Of a stretch of 43,277 nucleotides of DNA, positions 9,151 to 19,443 are shown in pieces. The notes beneath the pieces are model-generated. The model made no database searches and was not told the origin of the DNA. It saw only the letters and a program-made list of their open reading frames with translations. Source of the DNA: Burkholderia singularis (GTDB lineage Bacteria > Pseudomonadota > Gammaproteobacteria > Burkholderiales > Burkholderiaceae); assembly GCF_900176645.1 (NCBI RefSeq), contig NZ_FXAN01000068.1:1-43277 (forward strand), written 5' to 3'. A program made the position numbers and the translations under genes. Positions within the stretch are counted from its first letter, which is position 1. Each line of letters begins with the position of its first letter.

Positions 9151-9179
9151 GCTGAAGCTCGTCTTCAGCCCCGTTTTTT
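9151..9179 (+). terminator. trp attenuator terminator
   Basis: GCTGAAG (9151-9157), loop CTCGT, CTTCAGC (9163-9169), then CCCG and six T residues (9174-9179). It begins 6 bp after the leader-peptide stop. A small alternative hairpin (CCTC-GAT-GAGG) overlaps the leader stop and could take part in the pause/antiterminator switch. From here to 9406 there is only leader sequence with no further ORF that I can support. Confidence 0.8.
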
Positions 9180-9406
9180 GTTTCGCTGCGCACCAAGCGC
9201 CCCGATCGTCGTCCAACCCGCTGGCTCACCGCATCCGAACGCATGCCGTTCGTGCGTGGGCCGAGGCGCGGCGTGCGATCGCCAGGCCCTCATCCATCGG
9301 TTCGTCCTCCGCTCGTCGACGATCCCGAGAGACAGTGCCCGGGCCACGCGCAGCCCTACCCGATTCCTGGCGCGCCGCGCCGATCGTCCCGACGAAGGAC
9401 CGGAAC

Positions 9407-10900
9407 ATGACTGAACTCGAATTTCAATCGCTCACCAACGCCGGCTACAACCGCATTCCGCTGATCGCCGAAGCGCTCGCCGACCTTGAAACGCCGTTAT
9501 CGCTATACCTGAAGCTCGCGCAACCCGAACGCGGCGGCGCGAACTCGTTCCTGCTGGAATCCGTCGTCGGCGGCGAGCGCTTCGGACGCTATTCGTTCAT
9601 CGGTCTGCCCGCACGCACGCGGTTGCGCGTGAAAAACGGCGTATCGGAAGTCGTGACGGACGGGCAAGTCGTCGAGACGAACGACGGCGATCCGTTCGCA
9701 TTCATCGCGGCATTCCAAAGCCGCTTCAAGGTTGCGCAGCGCGCCGGCCTGCCACGCTTTTGCGGCGGCCTTGCAGGCTATTTCGGCTACGACGCGGTGC
9801 GCTATATCGAAAAGAAGCTCGCGCACACCGCACCGCACGACGATCTCGGCCTGCCCGACATTCAGTTGCTGCTGACCGAGGAAGTCGCCGTCATCGACAA
9901 CCTCGCGGGCAAGCTCTACCTGATCGTCTATGCCGACCCGGCAACGCCCGAGGCGTATACGAAGGCAAAGCACCGGCTGCGCGAGCTGAAGCAGCGGTTG
10001 CGCGCGAGCGTCGAGCCGCCCGTCACGTCGGCGAGCGTGCGCACCGAAATCTACCGCGAGTTCAAGAAGGACGACTATCTCGCTGCAGTCCGGCGCGCGA
10101 AGGAATACATCGCGGAAGGCGAACTGATGCAGATCCAGGTGGGCCAGCGCCTGTCGAAGCCGTACCGCGACAATCCGTTGTCGCTGTACCGCGCGCTGCG
10201 CTCGCTGAATCCGTCGCCGTACATGTATTACTACAACTTCGGCGATTGTCACGTGGTCGGCGCGTCGCCGGAAATTCTCGTGCGCCAGGAAAAGCGCGGC
10301 GACGACGAAATCGTCACGATCCGTCCGCTCGCGGGCACGCGCGCCCGAGGCAACACGCCCGAGCGCGACGCCGAACTCGCGACCGAGTTGCTGAACGATC
10401 CGAAGGAAATCGCCGAGCACGTGATGCTGATCGATCTGGCGCGCAACGACATCGGCCGGATCGCGCAAATCGGTTCGGTCGCCGTCACCGACAAGATGGT
10501 GATCGAAAAGTATTCACATGTGCAGCACATTGTCAGCTCGGTCGAAGGCAAGCTCAAACCCGGCATGACGAACTTCGACGTGCTGCGCGCGACATTCCCG
10601 GCCGGCACGCTGTCCGGCGCGCCGAAGGTGCGCGCGATGGAATTGATCGACCAGCTCGAGCCGGTGAAGCGCGGCCTTTATGGCGGCGCGGTCGGCTATC
10701 TGTCGTTCTCGGGCGAAATGGATCTCGCGATTGCGATCCGCACCGGCCTCATCCACAACGGCAATCTATACGTGCAGGCGGCGGCGGGCGTCGTCGCGGA
10801 CTCGGTGCCCGAATCCGAATGGCAGGAAACCGAGAACAAGGCGCGCGCGGTACTGCGCGCGGCCGAGCAAGTGCAAGACGGCCTCGATTCCGATTTCTGA
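9407..10900 (+). CDS. trpE: Anthranilate synthase component I
   Basis: A 497-aa chorismate-utilising enzyme of normal length. With the TrpG glutaminase it makes anthranilate from chorismate. Conserved segments include the N-terminal feedback region ([18 protein letters not shown]), [41 protein letters not shown] and [17 protein letters not shown] 9407 is preceded by GAAGGACC; the frame is open upstream to 9335 without homology. Expression is likely attenuated by the leader upstream. Unusually, trpG does not follow; a convergent operon lies 31 bp downstream. Confidence 0.95.
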   Translation: MTELEFQSLTNAGYNRIPLIAEALADLETPLSLYLKLAQPERGGANSFLLESVVGGERFGRYSFIGLPARTRLRVKNGVSEVVTDGQVVETNDGDPFAFIAAFQSRFKVAQRAGLPRFCGGLAGYFGYDAVRYIEKKLAHTAPHDDLGLPDIQLLLTEEVAVIDNLAGKLYLIVYADPATPEAYTKAKHRLRELKQRLRASVEPPVTSASVRTEIYREFKKDDYLAAVRRAKEYIAEGELMQIQVGQRLSKPYRDNPLSLYRALRSLNPSPYMYYYNFGDCHVVGASPEILVRQEKRGDDEIVTIRPLAGTRARGNTPERDAELATELLNDPKEIAEHVMLIDLARNDIGRIAQIGSVAVTDKMVIEKYSHVQHIVSSVEGKLKPGMTNFDVLRATFPAGTLSGAPKVRAMELIDQLEPVKRGLYGGAVGYLSFSGEMDLAIAIRTGLIHNGNLYVQAAAGVVADSVPESEWQETENKARAVLRAAEQVQDGLDSDF

Positions 10901-10931
10901 CTGGAGATTGACCGGAGATTGACCACCCGGC

Positions 10932-11750
10932 TCACAAGCGGTGTCCGATAAAGGCAGCGCGGGAAAGCCTGCCTTCAACCGACACCCGCCGGGTGGTCGC
11001 CAGGAAACGCTGCATGCGTTCGAATGCCTCCTCGCCTTCCATCGCGACAAGTTGCGCGCGCCGCTTCTCACGCGCGGCATGCCAGCGTTCGCTAAGCTTC
11101 ACCACATTTGCCGTGAGATCGACTTGGCGCTCCAGTTTCAGCCCCGCTTCGGCGATCTGGCATTCATTCAAACCGACGGGCGTATACAGAAAATAACCTG
11201 GCGTACCACGCTCCACGACCTCGTCCTTGCTGACGATACCCGTGACCAACGTGGGATCGGTATAGACGAACCGTCCGCCGGGTTTCAGCAGCCGCCGCCA
11301 TTCGTTCAGCAGCGCCTGCCGATCGCGCAGATGAACGACCGAATCGATGCACAGCAACGCATCGAAGCTGCCATCCGGAAACGGCAGCGGCTGACGCACG
11401 TCGCAGTCGACGAACCGGCTGCGATCTTGCAGCCCCTGCTCCCGCGCAAGCCGTCGCGCAGTTTGCAGGCCGTCTGGCTGAATATCGACACCCGTGACCC
11501 GGCATCCGCTCTGCTTGGCAAGGAATAGCGCCGGCCCGCCCGAGCCGCTGCAAACGTCGAGCAGATGGGAATCGGCGCACAGGCCCAGCCACTGCCCAAA
11601 CGCCCGAAAGTCATCGGCGGTCGACCAGTCGTTCTGCCCCAGATCCTCCCCATAAGTTTCCAAGCGTACCTCCTCGATTGCCTGGACCGTGAAGCCGCCA
11701 AATGCGCGTTCGTAGAAACCGGCGTGAAGATGAGTAGGCTCGTGGGTCAT
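10932..11750 (-). CDS. Class I SAM-dependent methyltransferase
   Basis: A 272-aa methyltransferase with motif I LLDVCSGSGGPAL (about 64-76), a motif II acidic region GVDIQPDG and the post-I region PFPDGSFDALLCIDSVVHL, then LKPGGRFVYTD. It resembles small-molecule N- or O-methyltransferases (sarcosine/UbiE-like) more than DNA or RNA methylases. Its ATG overlaps the stop of the cysteine desulfurase gene (ATGA, 11747-11750), so the two are translationally coupled. It is last in a three-gene leftward operon inserted between trpE and trpG. Substrate unknown. Confidence 0.8.
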   Translation of the reverse strand: MTHEPTHLHAGFYERAFGGFTVQAIEEVRLETYGEDLGQNDWSTADDFRAFGQWLGLCADSHLLDVCSGSGGPALFLAKQSGCRVTGVDIQPDGLQTARRLAREQGLQDRSRFVDCDVRQPLPFPDGSFDALLCIDSVVHLRDRQALLNEWRRLLKPGGRFVYTDPTLVTGIVSKDEVVERGTPGYFLYTPVGLNECQIAEAGLKLERQVDLTANVVKLSERWHAAREKRRAQLVAMEGEEAFERMQRFLATTRRVSVEGRLSRAAFIGHRL

Positions 11751-12913
11751 CTGCGGGGCTCCTGGCGAAGAGAATTGATCTTGTGGACAAGATGGCCGAT
11801 CGCCGTATCCAGCGTGGCCTCGTCGAGATCATGCGTGAAGCAGAACCGAGCGGATGCGTTGGCCTGCTCGCCGCTCAGGCCGATCGCGGTAAGCACGTGC
11901 GAAGGCAGCAGTTCCGCGGAATTGCAGGCCGAGCCCGACGAAATAGCGACCTGATGCATCCCGGATACCAGCGCCTCCGATGCAACGCCTTCGAAACGAA
12001 CGTTCACGACATAGGGCGAGCTGCACGAGAGATCGGTGTTCAACACGGCATCCGGTACGCGTTGAAACAGACGCTCGATGAAATAGTTCCGCAATGTCAC
12101 GACTCGCGCATAACGCTGGGCGAGCGAGGACCGCGCCATTTCGCACGCGAGACCGAATCCGGCAATGAGCGGGGTCGGCAGTGTCCCGCTACGCAGACGG
12201 CTCTGGCCGCCGCCGTAAATAAATGGCCGCAGCTTGGGAGCCACGCGTGTATCGACGAAAAGTGCGCCGATGCCTTTGGGCCCCTGTATCTTGTGAGCGG
12301 AAACCGACAGCATGCCGATACCGGTTTCCTTGACATTCAGCCCAATCTTTCCCGCCGACTGAACCGCGTCTATATGCAGCCATGCTCCCGAACGGCGAGT
12401 GATCGCCGCGATTTCGTCCACGGGCTGAATCGTGCCGAGTTCCGAGTTCACGTGACCGATGCTGACAATGCGCGTGTCGGCCGACAGCCGCGCCTCGACC
12501 TCCGCCGGTTGCACGCGTCCGCTTGACGTGACCCGCAGGGTGTCGACTGCGAGCCCCCGGCGCCTCAGTTCCCGGCCGACGGACAACACGGATTTGTGAT
12601 CGATCGGGCACAGCAGCGCGCCGGAAGGCGCGCGTTCGTCATGCTCGAAGCTGGAGAACAGCGCGATGTTGTTCGCCTCCGTCGCCCCCGACGTGAAGAC
12701 GATCTCGTCAGCGCGCGCGCCGATCAGCAACGCGACTTGCCGCGCCGCGGTCTCGACTGCATGTTGCGCGCGCCGGCCCATCGCATGGGCGGATGCGGGA
12801 TTGCCGAACTCCCGCTCCATGTAAAACCGCACGATATCGACCACTTCCGGCGAACATCGCGACGTGGCGCAGTGATCGAGATAGATCGCGTCACGGGAAC
12901 TGTTGACGTTCAC
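11747..12913 (-). CDS. Cysteine desulfurase (NifS/IscS family)
   Basis: A 388-aa PLP enzyme, fold type I, that removes sulfur from cysteine as an enzyme-bound persulfide. Seen: N-terminal YLDHCATS, FTSGATEANNIAL, the PLP lysine in SVSAHKIQGPKG, GGGQSRLRSGT and the active-site cysteine in ISSGSACNSAELLPSHVL. I start it at GTG 12913, which overlaps the upstream stop (GTGA). The frame is open further upstream, but only as a shadow of the preceding gene. No iscU, dnd or thi partner is adjacent, so it probably delivers sulfur to the product of this operon rather than to Fe-S clusters. Confidence 0.85.
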   Translation of the reverse strand: MNVNSSRDAIYLDHCATSRCSPEVVDIVRFYMEREFGNPASAHAMGRRAQHAVETAARQVALLIGARADEIVFTSGATEANNIALFSSFEHDERAPSGALLCPIDHKSVLSVGRELRRRGLAVDTLRVTSSGRVQPAEVEARLSADTRIVSIGHVNSELGTIQPVDEIAAITRRSGAWLHIDAVQSAGKIGLNVKETGIGMLSVSAHKIQGPKGIGALFVDTRVAPKLRPFIYGGGQSRLRSGTLPTPLIAGFGLACEMARSSLAQRYARVVTLRNYFIERLFQRVPDAVLNTDLSCSSPYVVNVRFEGVASEALVSGMHQVAISSGSACNSAELLPSHVLTAIGLSGEQANASARFCFTHDLDEATLDTAIGHLVHKINSLRQEPRR

Positions 12914-13830
12914 GACATCGCTCCCCGCTCGGATGTAATGACCTCGACGTTGACAAGCTTCGAGAAGATCTCGTCCGGCTGCATCTCGCCGCTGCCGCCC
13001 GGGTCCGCGATGATGACCTTCATGCCGGTCAGCCCATATAGGGACAGTGCGACCGATACCCCCGTTTTGACGGGCTGAAAGCACTCGCCGGGCGCAAACA
13101 TCAGGAGCAAACGGTGCCCGCTCGCGTAAATCTCCGAGATCATCTCGGTGATCTCTCCGGCGCATCCGGTTACGCCACAGGTAATGAGCGGTTTATGGTC
13201 GCCGTTCTCGTCGATGAGAGAAATTTCGGTCCCCGCATCGGGGCCGTCGTCGAGCACGCGACGGTCGAGGCGCCCCGCCTTGACCAGCTTGTCGGCGCTT
13301 TTCTGGAAGCGGTATTTGAGCCAGGTTTCCGGAAAAGCGATCGGGTGCTTGCGGCTGGCAAGCACGTTGTCCTCGGAAAATTTTCCGCTGCGCTCGAGAA
13401 CCGCACGATACGACGCCGGGAGCCTGTCGAACTGCTCATAAAAAACGCGCCGCAGCTCGGACGCGGAGCCGCTGGAAGTCGAAACGTATTGCCAGTCATT
13501 GATGAGCAGCAGGAATCGGATCGAGTCAAAGCGCTGCTTGAACGCTTGCGCAATACGAACGCCAAGTTCCCATGTATAGCCGGGAAATATGCCCACCCGC
13601 CGCGCAATCCTTTCGCGCATGGGCGATTCGTTTTCTTCGATTACGCCGGGTACGAGGCATCCTCGGGACTCGTCGAGGAAAAGCATGAAGTGCCCGGCCA
13701 TGATAATGAGTTCCCGATTCGACGCAGCCGATATTTCCGCCTGAAGCAGGCCGAGCAGTTCCGCTTCGGATTGCACGAGGCAATGGTGATGAGCGTAGCT
13801 GAGCAGTTGGGGCTTGTCGGGAGGAGGCAT
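12910..13830 (-). CDS. Unknown 306-aa protein, first gene of the desulfurase operon
   Basis: Not recognised. It begins MPPPDKPQLLSYAHHHCLVQ. There is no signal peptide; the one short hydrophobic segment (IRFLLLINDW) looks like a buried beta strand. The C-terminal third contains ITCGVTGCAGEITEMI and FAPGECFQPVKTGVS, with cysteines that could carry persulfide or bind metal. A C-terminal strand reads TGMKVIIADPGGSG. Its stop overlaps the cysteine desulfurase start by 4 bp, implying a shared pathway. A sulfur-acceptor or thio-transfer role is a guess from context and cysteine placement. An 18-bp palindrome lies about 65 bp upstream of its ATG. Confidence 0.6.
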   Translation of the reverse strand: MPPPDKPQLLSYAHHHCLVQSEAELLGLLQAEISAASNRELIIMAGHFMLFLDESRGCLVPGVIEENESPMRERIARRVGIFPGYTWELGVRIAQAFKQRFDSIRFLLLINDWQYVSTSSGSASELRRVFYEQFDRLPASYRAVLERSGKFSEDNVLASRKHPIAFPETWLKYRFQKSADKLVKAGRLDRRVLDDGPDAGTEISLIDENGDHKPLITCGVTGCAGEITEMISEIYASGHRLLLMFAPGECFQPVKTGVSVALSLYGLTGMKVIIADPGGSGEMQPDEIFSKLVNVEVITSERGAMS

Positions 13831-13895
13831 AGCAGTTTTTCCGATATCCTTATGACTATATTGATAAAGTAGTCTTGTCTACCCCCCATCAGGTA

Positions 13896-13913
13896 CCTAT
13901 CAAGGTTGATAGG
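13896..13913. promoter_or_regulatory. Operator-like 18-bp palindrome upstream of the desulfurase operon
   Basis: CCTATCAA-GG-TTGATAGG is a perfect 8+2+8 inverted repeat. It lies about 65 bp upstream of the operon's first ATG in locally AT-rich DNA (13840-13900) unlike the flanks. Length and symmetry fit a dimeric repressor site. No regulator gene is in the operon. Confidence 0.5.
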
Positions 13914-14268
13914 GTGCCCGCGTTTCCGGTAGCGACGCCGCACGCTCGGGCATTGCGCATTTCGACGAACGAGGACCGGCACCGCCTGCCGGAGGATGCA
14001 AACCATTGCCCCCACTTCACCGCCAGAACACGCGCGCCACCGGTCCTTTTGTGCTGTTAGAATGCCGTTCATGCGACACAGCGCTCGATTCCCCTCCGTA
14101 CTCCTCTTTTTTGGTTGGCGTTAAGCCTGCCAAGTTCTTTGCACGGCCCCGCAGCGGGCGGCCCCATTTCCAATCTGGCGAATTGGGGCGAATTTGGGGC
14201 AGGCACCCGTTGAACGCCCCTGAATCCCAATCAAAAAACCGAGCCTTTTCAAGGAGTTAGGAGGAATC
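13914..14268 (+). other. Upstream region of trpG with inverted repeats
   Basis: No gene seen. GCCTGCC (from about 14127) pairs with GGCAGGC (about 14196), enclosing shorter repeats (CCCC...GGGG with AATTGGGG/AATTTGGGG), so the transcript could fold. The region ends in a strong ribosome binding site (AGGAGTTAGGAGGAATC) for trpG. It must supply the promoter for trpGDC, since trpE transcription is blocked by the opposing operon. I find no second Trp-rich leader peptide here. Confidence 0.35.
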
Positions 14269-14859
<591 letters not shown>

Positions 14860-14877
14860 CGACGGCGGCCCGACTCC

Positions 14878-15909
14878 ATGACCATCACCCCTCAGGAAGC
14901 GCTGCAGCGCACGATCGAGCACCGCGAGATCTTCCACGACGAGATGCTGCACCTGATGCGGCTCATCATGCGCGGCGACATGTCGCCCGTGATGGCGGCC
15001 GCGATCATCACCGGTCTGCGCGTGAAGAAGGAGACGATCGGCGAGATCGCCGCCGCCGCGACCGTGATGCGCGAGTTCGCGCACCATGTCGAGGTGCCTG
15101 ACAACACGCATTTCGTCGACATCGTCGGCACCGGCGGCGACGGCTCGCATACGTTCAACATCTCGACCGCGACGATGTTCGTCGCGGCGGCGGCGGGCGC
15201 GAAGGTCGCGAAGCATGGCAATCGCGGCGTGTCGAGCAAATCCGGCAGCGCCGACGTGCTGGAGGCGCTCGGCGTCAACATCGATCTGCCGCCCGAGCAG
15301 GTGGCCGCATCGATCGCCGAGACGGGCATGGGCTTCATGTTCGCGCCGAACCATCATCCGGCGATGAAGAACATCGCGCCCGTGCGCCGCGAACTCGGCG
15401 TGCGCACGATCTTCAACATCCTCGGGCCGCTCACCAATCCGGCCGGCGCGCCCAACCAGTTGATGGGCGTGTTCCATCCGGATCTCGTCGGCATCCAGGT
15501 GCGCGTGATGCAGCGGCTTGGCGCTTCGCACGTGCTCGTCGTCTACGGCAAGGACGGAATGGACGAGGTGTCGCTCGGCGCGGCGACGCTCGTCGGCGAA
15601 CTCGTCGACGGCGACGTGCGAGAATACGAAATCCATCCGGAAGACTTCGGCCTGCAAATGGTGTCGAACCGCACGCTGAAGGTGGAAAACGCCGACGAAT
15701 CGCGCGTGATGCTGCTCGGCGCGCTGGACAACAAACCGGGCGTCGCGCGCGAGATCGTCACGTTGAACGCGGGCACCGCGCTTTACGCGGCGAACGTCGC
15801 CACCTCGATTGCGCACGGCATCGAGCTTGCGCGCGAAGCCATCGCAAGCGGGCGCGCCCGCGCGAAGGTCGACGAGCTGGTGCGCTTCACGCAACAGTTC
15901 AAGCGCTGA
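14878..15909 (+). CDS. trpD: Anthranilate phosphoribosyltransferase
   Basis: A 343-aa enzyme joining anthranilate and PRPP. Signatures are [24 protein letters not shown] (split around 83-106), [33 protein letters not shown] and [14 protein letters not shown]. Length is normal. It lies in the trpG-trpD-trpC transcription unit, 77 bp before trpC. Confidence 0.95.
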   Translation: MTITPQEALQRTIEHREIFHDEMLHLMRLIMRGDMSPVMAAAIITGLRVKKETIGEIAAAATVMREFAHHVEVPDNTHFVDIVGTGGDGSHTFNISTATMFVAAAAGAKVAKHGNRGVSSKSGSADVLEALGVNIDLPPEQVAASIAETGMGFMFAPNHHPAMKNIAPVRRELGVRTIFNILGPLTNPAGAPNQLMGVFHPDLVGIQVRVMQRLGASHVLVVYGKDGMDEVSLGAATLVGELVDGDVREYEIHPEDFGLQMVSNRTLKVENADESRVMLLGALDNKPGVAREIVTLNAGTALYAANVATSIAHGIELAREAIASGRARAKVDELVRFTQQFKR

Positions 15910-15986
15910 ACGCCGAGTACCGAGCACCGGGCGCGCGCCGGCGGGCATCGCCCCGGCCGAACCGATTCAACTCAGCAGGAATACCG

Positions 15987-16772
15987 ATGAGCGATATCCT
16001 CGACAAAATCATCGCGGTAAAACGCGAAGAAATCGCCGCCGCGCAGAAAAACGCGCCGCTCGAAGCGCTGAAACAGCAAGCGTCGTCGCGCGATGCGCGC
16101 GACTTTGTCGGCGCGCTGCTCAAGCGGCATGCGGCGGGTGATGCGGCCGTCATCGCCGAGGTGAAGAAGGCGAGCCCGTCGAAAGGCGTGCTGCGCGAGC
16201 ATTTCGTGCCCGCCGACATCGCCCGCTCGTATGAGCGGCACGGCGCCGCGTGCCTGTCGGTGTTGACCGACGAGCAGTTTTTCCAGGGCGGCGCGCACTA
16301 CCTCGAACAAGCGCGCGCCGCGTGCAGCCTGCCCGTGCTGCGCAAGGACTTCATCGTCGACGCCTACCAGGTGCTCGAAGCCCGCGCGATGGGCGCGGAT
16401 GCGATCCTGCTGATCGCGGCCGCGCTCGACACGCCGCTGATGCAGGATCTCGAAGCGTATGCGCATTCGCTCGGCTTGGCGGTGCTCGTCGAAGTGCACA
16501 ATCGCGACGAGCTGCGTGAAGCGCTCACGCTGAAGACGCCGCTCGTGGGCATCAACAACCGCAATCTGCGCACGTTCGAAACGACGATCGACACGACGAT
16601 CGGGATGCTCGACGCGATCCCGGACGATCGGATCGTCGTGACCGAATCGGGCATTCTGTCGCGCGCGGACGTCGAGCGCATGGAAGCGGCGGGCGTGCAT
16701 ACGTTCCTCGTCGGCGAGGCGTTCATGCGCGCCGACGATCCGGGCGCCGCGCTCGCGCAGATGTTTTTCTGA
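15987..16772 (+). CDS. trpC: Indole-3-glycerol-phosphate synthase
   Basis: A 261-aa TIM-barrel enzyme that closes the indole ring. Key segments: [61 protein letters not shown] and [13 protein letters not shown]. It is the monofunctional form (no fused TrpF domain). The last trp gene in this cluster; a CYTH gene follows after 18 bp and may be co-transcribed. Confidence 0.95.
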   Translation: MSDILDKIIAVKREEIAAAQKNAPLEALKQQASSRDARDFVGALLKRHAAGDAAVIAEVKKASPSKGVLREHFVPADIARSYERHGAACLSVLTDEQFFQGGAHYLEQARAACSLPVLRKDFIVDAYQVLEARAMGADAILLIAAALDTPLMQDLEAYAHSLGLAVLVEVHNRDELREALTLKTPLVGINNRNLRTFETTIDTTIGMLDAIPDDRIVVTESGILSRADVERMEAAGVHTFLVGEAFMRADDPGAALAQMFF

Positions 16773-16790
16773 CCCGCGGCGTATTCGACG

Positions 16791-17432
16791 ATGGCGATCG
16801 AACAGGAAATCAAACTCGCGCTGCCCGCCGCGCAAGCCGACGCGGCGCGGCGCCTGCTCGATGCGCGCGCCGGCGCGCACGGCCGCGACATCGCGCTCGC
16901 GAACGTCTATTTCGACACGCCGTCGCTCGCGCTTGCACGCGCGAAAAGCGCGTTGCGGCTTAGACGTGCGCCGCAAGGCTGGTTGCAGACGTTCAAGACG
17001 GCCGGCACCGCCGAAGGCGGGCTGCATCGCCGGCACGAATGGGAAATACCGGTTGCGGGCGAGGCGCTCGACATCAACGCGCTGATCAGCGCCTGTGACG
17101 TCGCCGCGGCCGCCGACGCGCTGCGCGCCGCCGCGCCCGAACTCGTCGCGCTCTTTCGCACCGATTTCTCGCGCACGCTCTGGCAAATCCCACACGCGGA
17201 CGCGACGATCGAAGCCGCGCTCGATCGCGGCGAAATCGTCGCACAAATCGGCAGCGACACGCGGCGCGAGCCGATCTGCGAGATCGAACTCGAACTCGTC
17301 GACGGCGACGCCTCGGCGCTCGTCGCGCTGGCCGACGAGCTGAGCGCCAAGTTGCCGGGCATCGCACCGGACAACCTGAGCAAGGCGCAGCGCGGTTACC
17401 GGTTGCGCGACGGCACGCCACACGCCGGCTGA
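16791..17432 (+). CDS. CYTH-domain protein (inorganic triphosphatase-like)
   Basis: A 213-aa triphosphate tunnel enzyme. The N-terminal ExExK motif is E4-Q-E6-I-K8, with further tunnel residues in ALRLRR, LQTFKT, HRRHEWE and CEIELELVDGD. E. coli YgiF (CYTH plus CHAD) hydrolyses inorganic triphosphate; here only the CYTH half is present. It sits between trpC and ung and is probably transcribed with them. Confidence 0.8.
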   Translation: MAIEQEIKLALPAAQADAARRLLDARAGAHGRDIALANVYFDTPSLALARAKSALRLRRAPQGWLQTFKTAGTAEGGLHRRHEWEIPVAGEALDINALISACDVAAAADALRAAAPELVALFRTDFSRTLWQIPHADATIEAALDRGEIVAQIGSDTRREPICEIELELVDGDASALVALADELSAKLPGIAPDNLSKAQRGYRLRDGTPHAG

Positions 17433-17456
17433 CACGCCCGCTGCCCCCGCCTTCTC

Positions 17457-18305
17457 ATGACTCAGCCCAAGCCGCCATCATCCCGCCCGATGCAACAGAC
17501 TTCGCTGTTCGACGATCCGTCGCCCGAATCGCCCGCTTCGCCGTCCACTTCGTGCGCCGCGCCCACAACGGCAAACGCCACCGCCGTGCCGTCTCTCGCC
17601 GCACAATTCGACGCGCTGCCGCCCGACTGGCGCGCGCTCGTCGAACCGTTCATCGCAAGCAGCGCGTATGAACCGCTTTGCCGCTTCGTCGACGGCGAGC
17701 GCGCGGCGGGCAAACCGGTTTATCCGACCGACGTGTTTCGCGCGCTGCGGCTCACGCACCCGGACGACGTGAAAGTCGTGATCCTCGGCCAGGACCCGTA
17801 TCACGGCGAAGATCACGGCACGCCGCAAGCGCACGGGCTTGCATTTTCGGTGCCGCCCGGAGTGAAGCCGCCGCCGTCGCTGCGCAACATCTTCAAGGAA
17901 ATCTCGTCCGACTTCGGCTATGCGATTCCCCGTCACGGCTGTCTCGATTCATGGGCACGGCAAGGCGTGCTGCTGCTCAATACGGTGCTGACCGTCGAGC
18001 GTTCGCGCGCCGCCAGCCATGCGAAGCGCAGCTGGGAACCCTGCACCGATACGCTGATCCGCGAGCTTGCGAAGCGCGATCGGCATCTCGTTTTTATGCT
18101 GTGGGGCGCGCACGCACAGGCCAAGCGCGCGCTCTTCGATGCGAGCGAGCATTGTGTACTCGAAGCCCCGCACCCGTCGCCGCTGTCCGCGCATCGCGGG
18201 TTTCTCGGCTGCCGGCATTTCGCGCTCGCGAACGCGTACCTGGAGCAACACGGCCGCACGCCGATCGACTGGCGGCTGCCGGACGACGCTCAAACGCTCG
18301 CGTAA
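17457..18305 (+). CDS. ung: Uracil-DNA glycosylase, family 1
   Basis: A 282-aa enzyme that excises uracil from DNA. Catalytic D113 lies in [11 protein letters not shown], the uracil pocket in [22 protein letters not shown], and the Leu-intercalation loop with catalytic His in [13 protein letters not shown]. The N-terminus is about 50 residues longer than E. coli Ung and low in complexity, with QTSLF at 14-18, which fits the consensus for binding the DNA polymerase III beta clamp. It is followed by a bidirectional terminator. Confidence 0.93.
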   Translation: MTQPKPPSSRPMQQTSLFDDPSPESPASPSTSCAAPTTANATAVPSLAAQFDALPPDWRALVEPFIASSAYEPLCRFVDGERAAGKPVYPTDVFRALRLTHPDDVKVVILGQDPYHGEDHGTPQAHGLAFSVPPGVKPPPSLRNIFKEISSDFGYAIPRHGCLDSWARQGVLLLNTVLTVERSRAASHAKRSWEPCTDTLIRELAKRDRHLVFMLWGAHAQAKRALFDASEHCVLEAPHPSPLSAHRGFLGCRHFALANAYLEQHGRTPIDWRLPDDAQTLA

Positions 18306-18470
18306 CTTCCAGCCAGCCGCGCAGCTCGGCAAACTGCGTCGGGCTCGGCGGGGCAGTCTGGCGCTCCAACGCGCAAACCGCGGCAGATCAAGCCGCTGCC
18401 CGGCATACGAAAAAGCTGTCACGGCGCTAGCCGGCCTCGTCTTCGCACCCCGCTTGCGTCGATGAAATAC

Positions 18471-18507
18471 AAACGCCGCTCCCTTTTTACGGGCAAGCGG
18501 CGTTTTT
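18471..18507. terminator. Bidirectional terminator between ung and azoR
   Basis: A perfect 10-bp stem, AAACGCCGCT (18471-18480) with AGCGGCGTTT (18496-18505), ends in T residues on the plus strand. The minus-strand read is also T-rich after the stem. It lies between the convergent ung and azoR genes. Nothing else is visible in 18306-18554. Confidence 0.85.
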
Positions 18508-18554
18508 GCATCGAAACGGATCGTGAAACGGACGCGTCGCGCCCGCGTGTGGCA

Positions 18555-19151
18555 TCACGCGGCGGCAATCGCCTCACGCGCCGTGGCCAGGCCCGCGCTC
18601 TGCGCATCCGGGCCCATGTTCAAGCCTTCCGCGAAGATAAATTGCACATCGGTCATGCCGAGGAAGCCGAGGAAGGTCTTCAGGTAAGGCGTTTGGGAAT
18701 CGTTCGGCGTGCCGGTATATTTGCCGCCGCGCGCGGATACCACATACACCTTCTTGCCGGTGACCAGGCCTTCGGGCCCGTTCGCGGTGTAGCGGAACGT
18801 CACCCCCGCGCGCGCGATCCAGTCGAAGTAGGTCTTCAGTTGCGACGAGATACCGAAGTTGTACAACGGCGCGCCGATCACGATCACGTCGGCGGCCTGC
18901 AGTTCGGCGACCAGCGCATCGCTCTTCGCGACGATCGCGTTCTGCTCCGCACTGCGCTTGTCGGCCGGCGTGAAGAATGCACCGAGCACGGCGTCGTCGA
19001 GATGCGGCAGCGGATCGGCTTGCAGGTTGCGCAGCGTCACTTGCGCGCCAGGATTCGATTGTTGCAGCTTTGCCGTCAGCTCATCGGCCAGCAGCGTCGA
19101 TTGCGCGCCTTGCGAGCGTGCAGCGGAATTGATTTGCAGAATGGTCGTCAT
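18555..19151 (-). CDS. azoR: FMN-dependent NADH:azoreductase
   Basis: A 198-aa flavodoxin-fold quinone/azo reductase. Typical segments are [19 protein letters not shown] (phosphate-binding loop), [43 protein letters not shown] and SARGGKY. Start at ATG 19151; an upstream in-frame extension has no homology. It is monocistronic, with a terminator on its 3' side. Physiological substrate is probably quinones. Confidence 0.9.
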   Translation of the reverse strand: MTTILQINSAARSQGAQSTLLADELTAKLQQSNPGAQVTLRNLQADPLPHLDDAVLGAFFTPADKRSAEQNAIVAKSDALVAELQAADVIVIGAPLYNFGISSQLKTYFDWIARAGVTFRYTANGPEGLVTGKKVYVVSARGGKYTGTPNDSQTPYLKTFLGFLGMTDVQFIFAEGLNMGPDAQSAGLATAREAIAAA

Positions 19152-19443
19152 GTCGAACTCCGATGAATTAGCGCACAAGCGGTGCGAGTGACGCCATTGT
19201 GCGTGGCCCCTTTGCATCGAAAAAGCTGAATTCCGGCGACGCATTGTTGCGGTAGAGGAACAATCGAGCGACTTAAATTTTTTTATCAATCGCGCCGCAA
19301 GTGCTTCCTCCTCCCGGTCCAACGGCGCCGCCCCTTCCTCTTCGAGCCGGCGGCTTCTACCCGGAACCCTTGCGGCCGCCCGCGCTCGACCGGCGGTCAC
19401 CGCAACGCGCGCCGGCGTCGTCCGCCACTTCCGGCTCAACCGA

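Noticed and set aside
11747..12913. Cysteine desulfurase as DndA of a phosphorothioation system
   Set aside because: No dndB, dndC, dndD, dndE or ssp gene is adjacent; the partners are a methyltransferase and an unknown protein.
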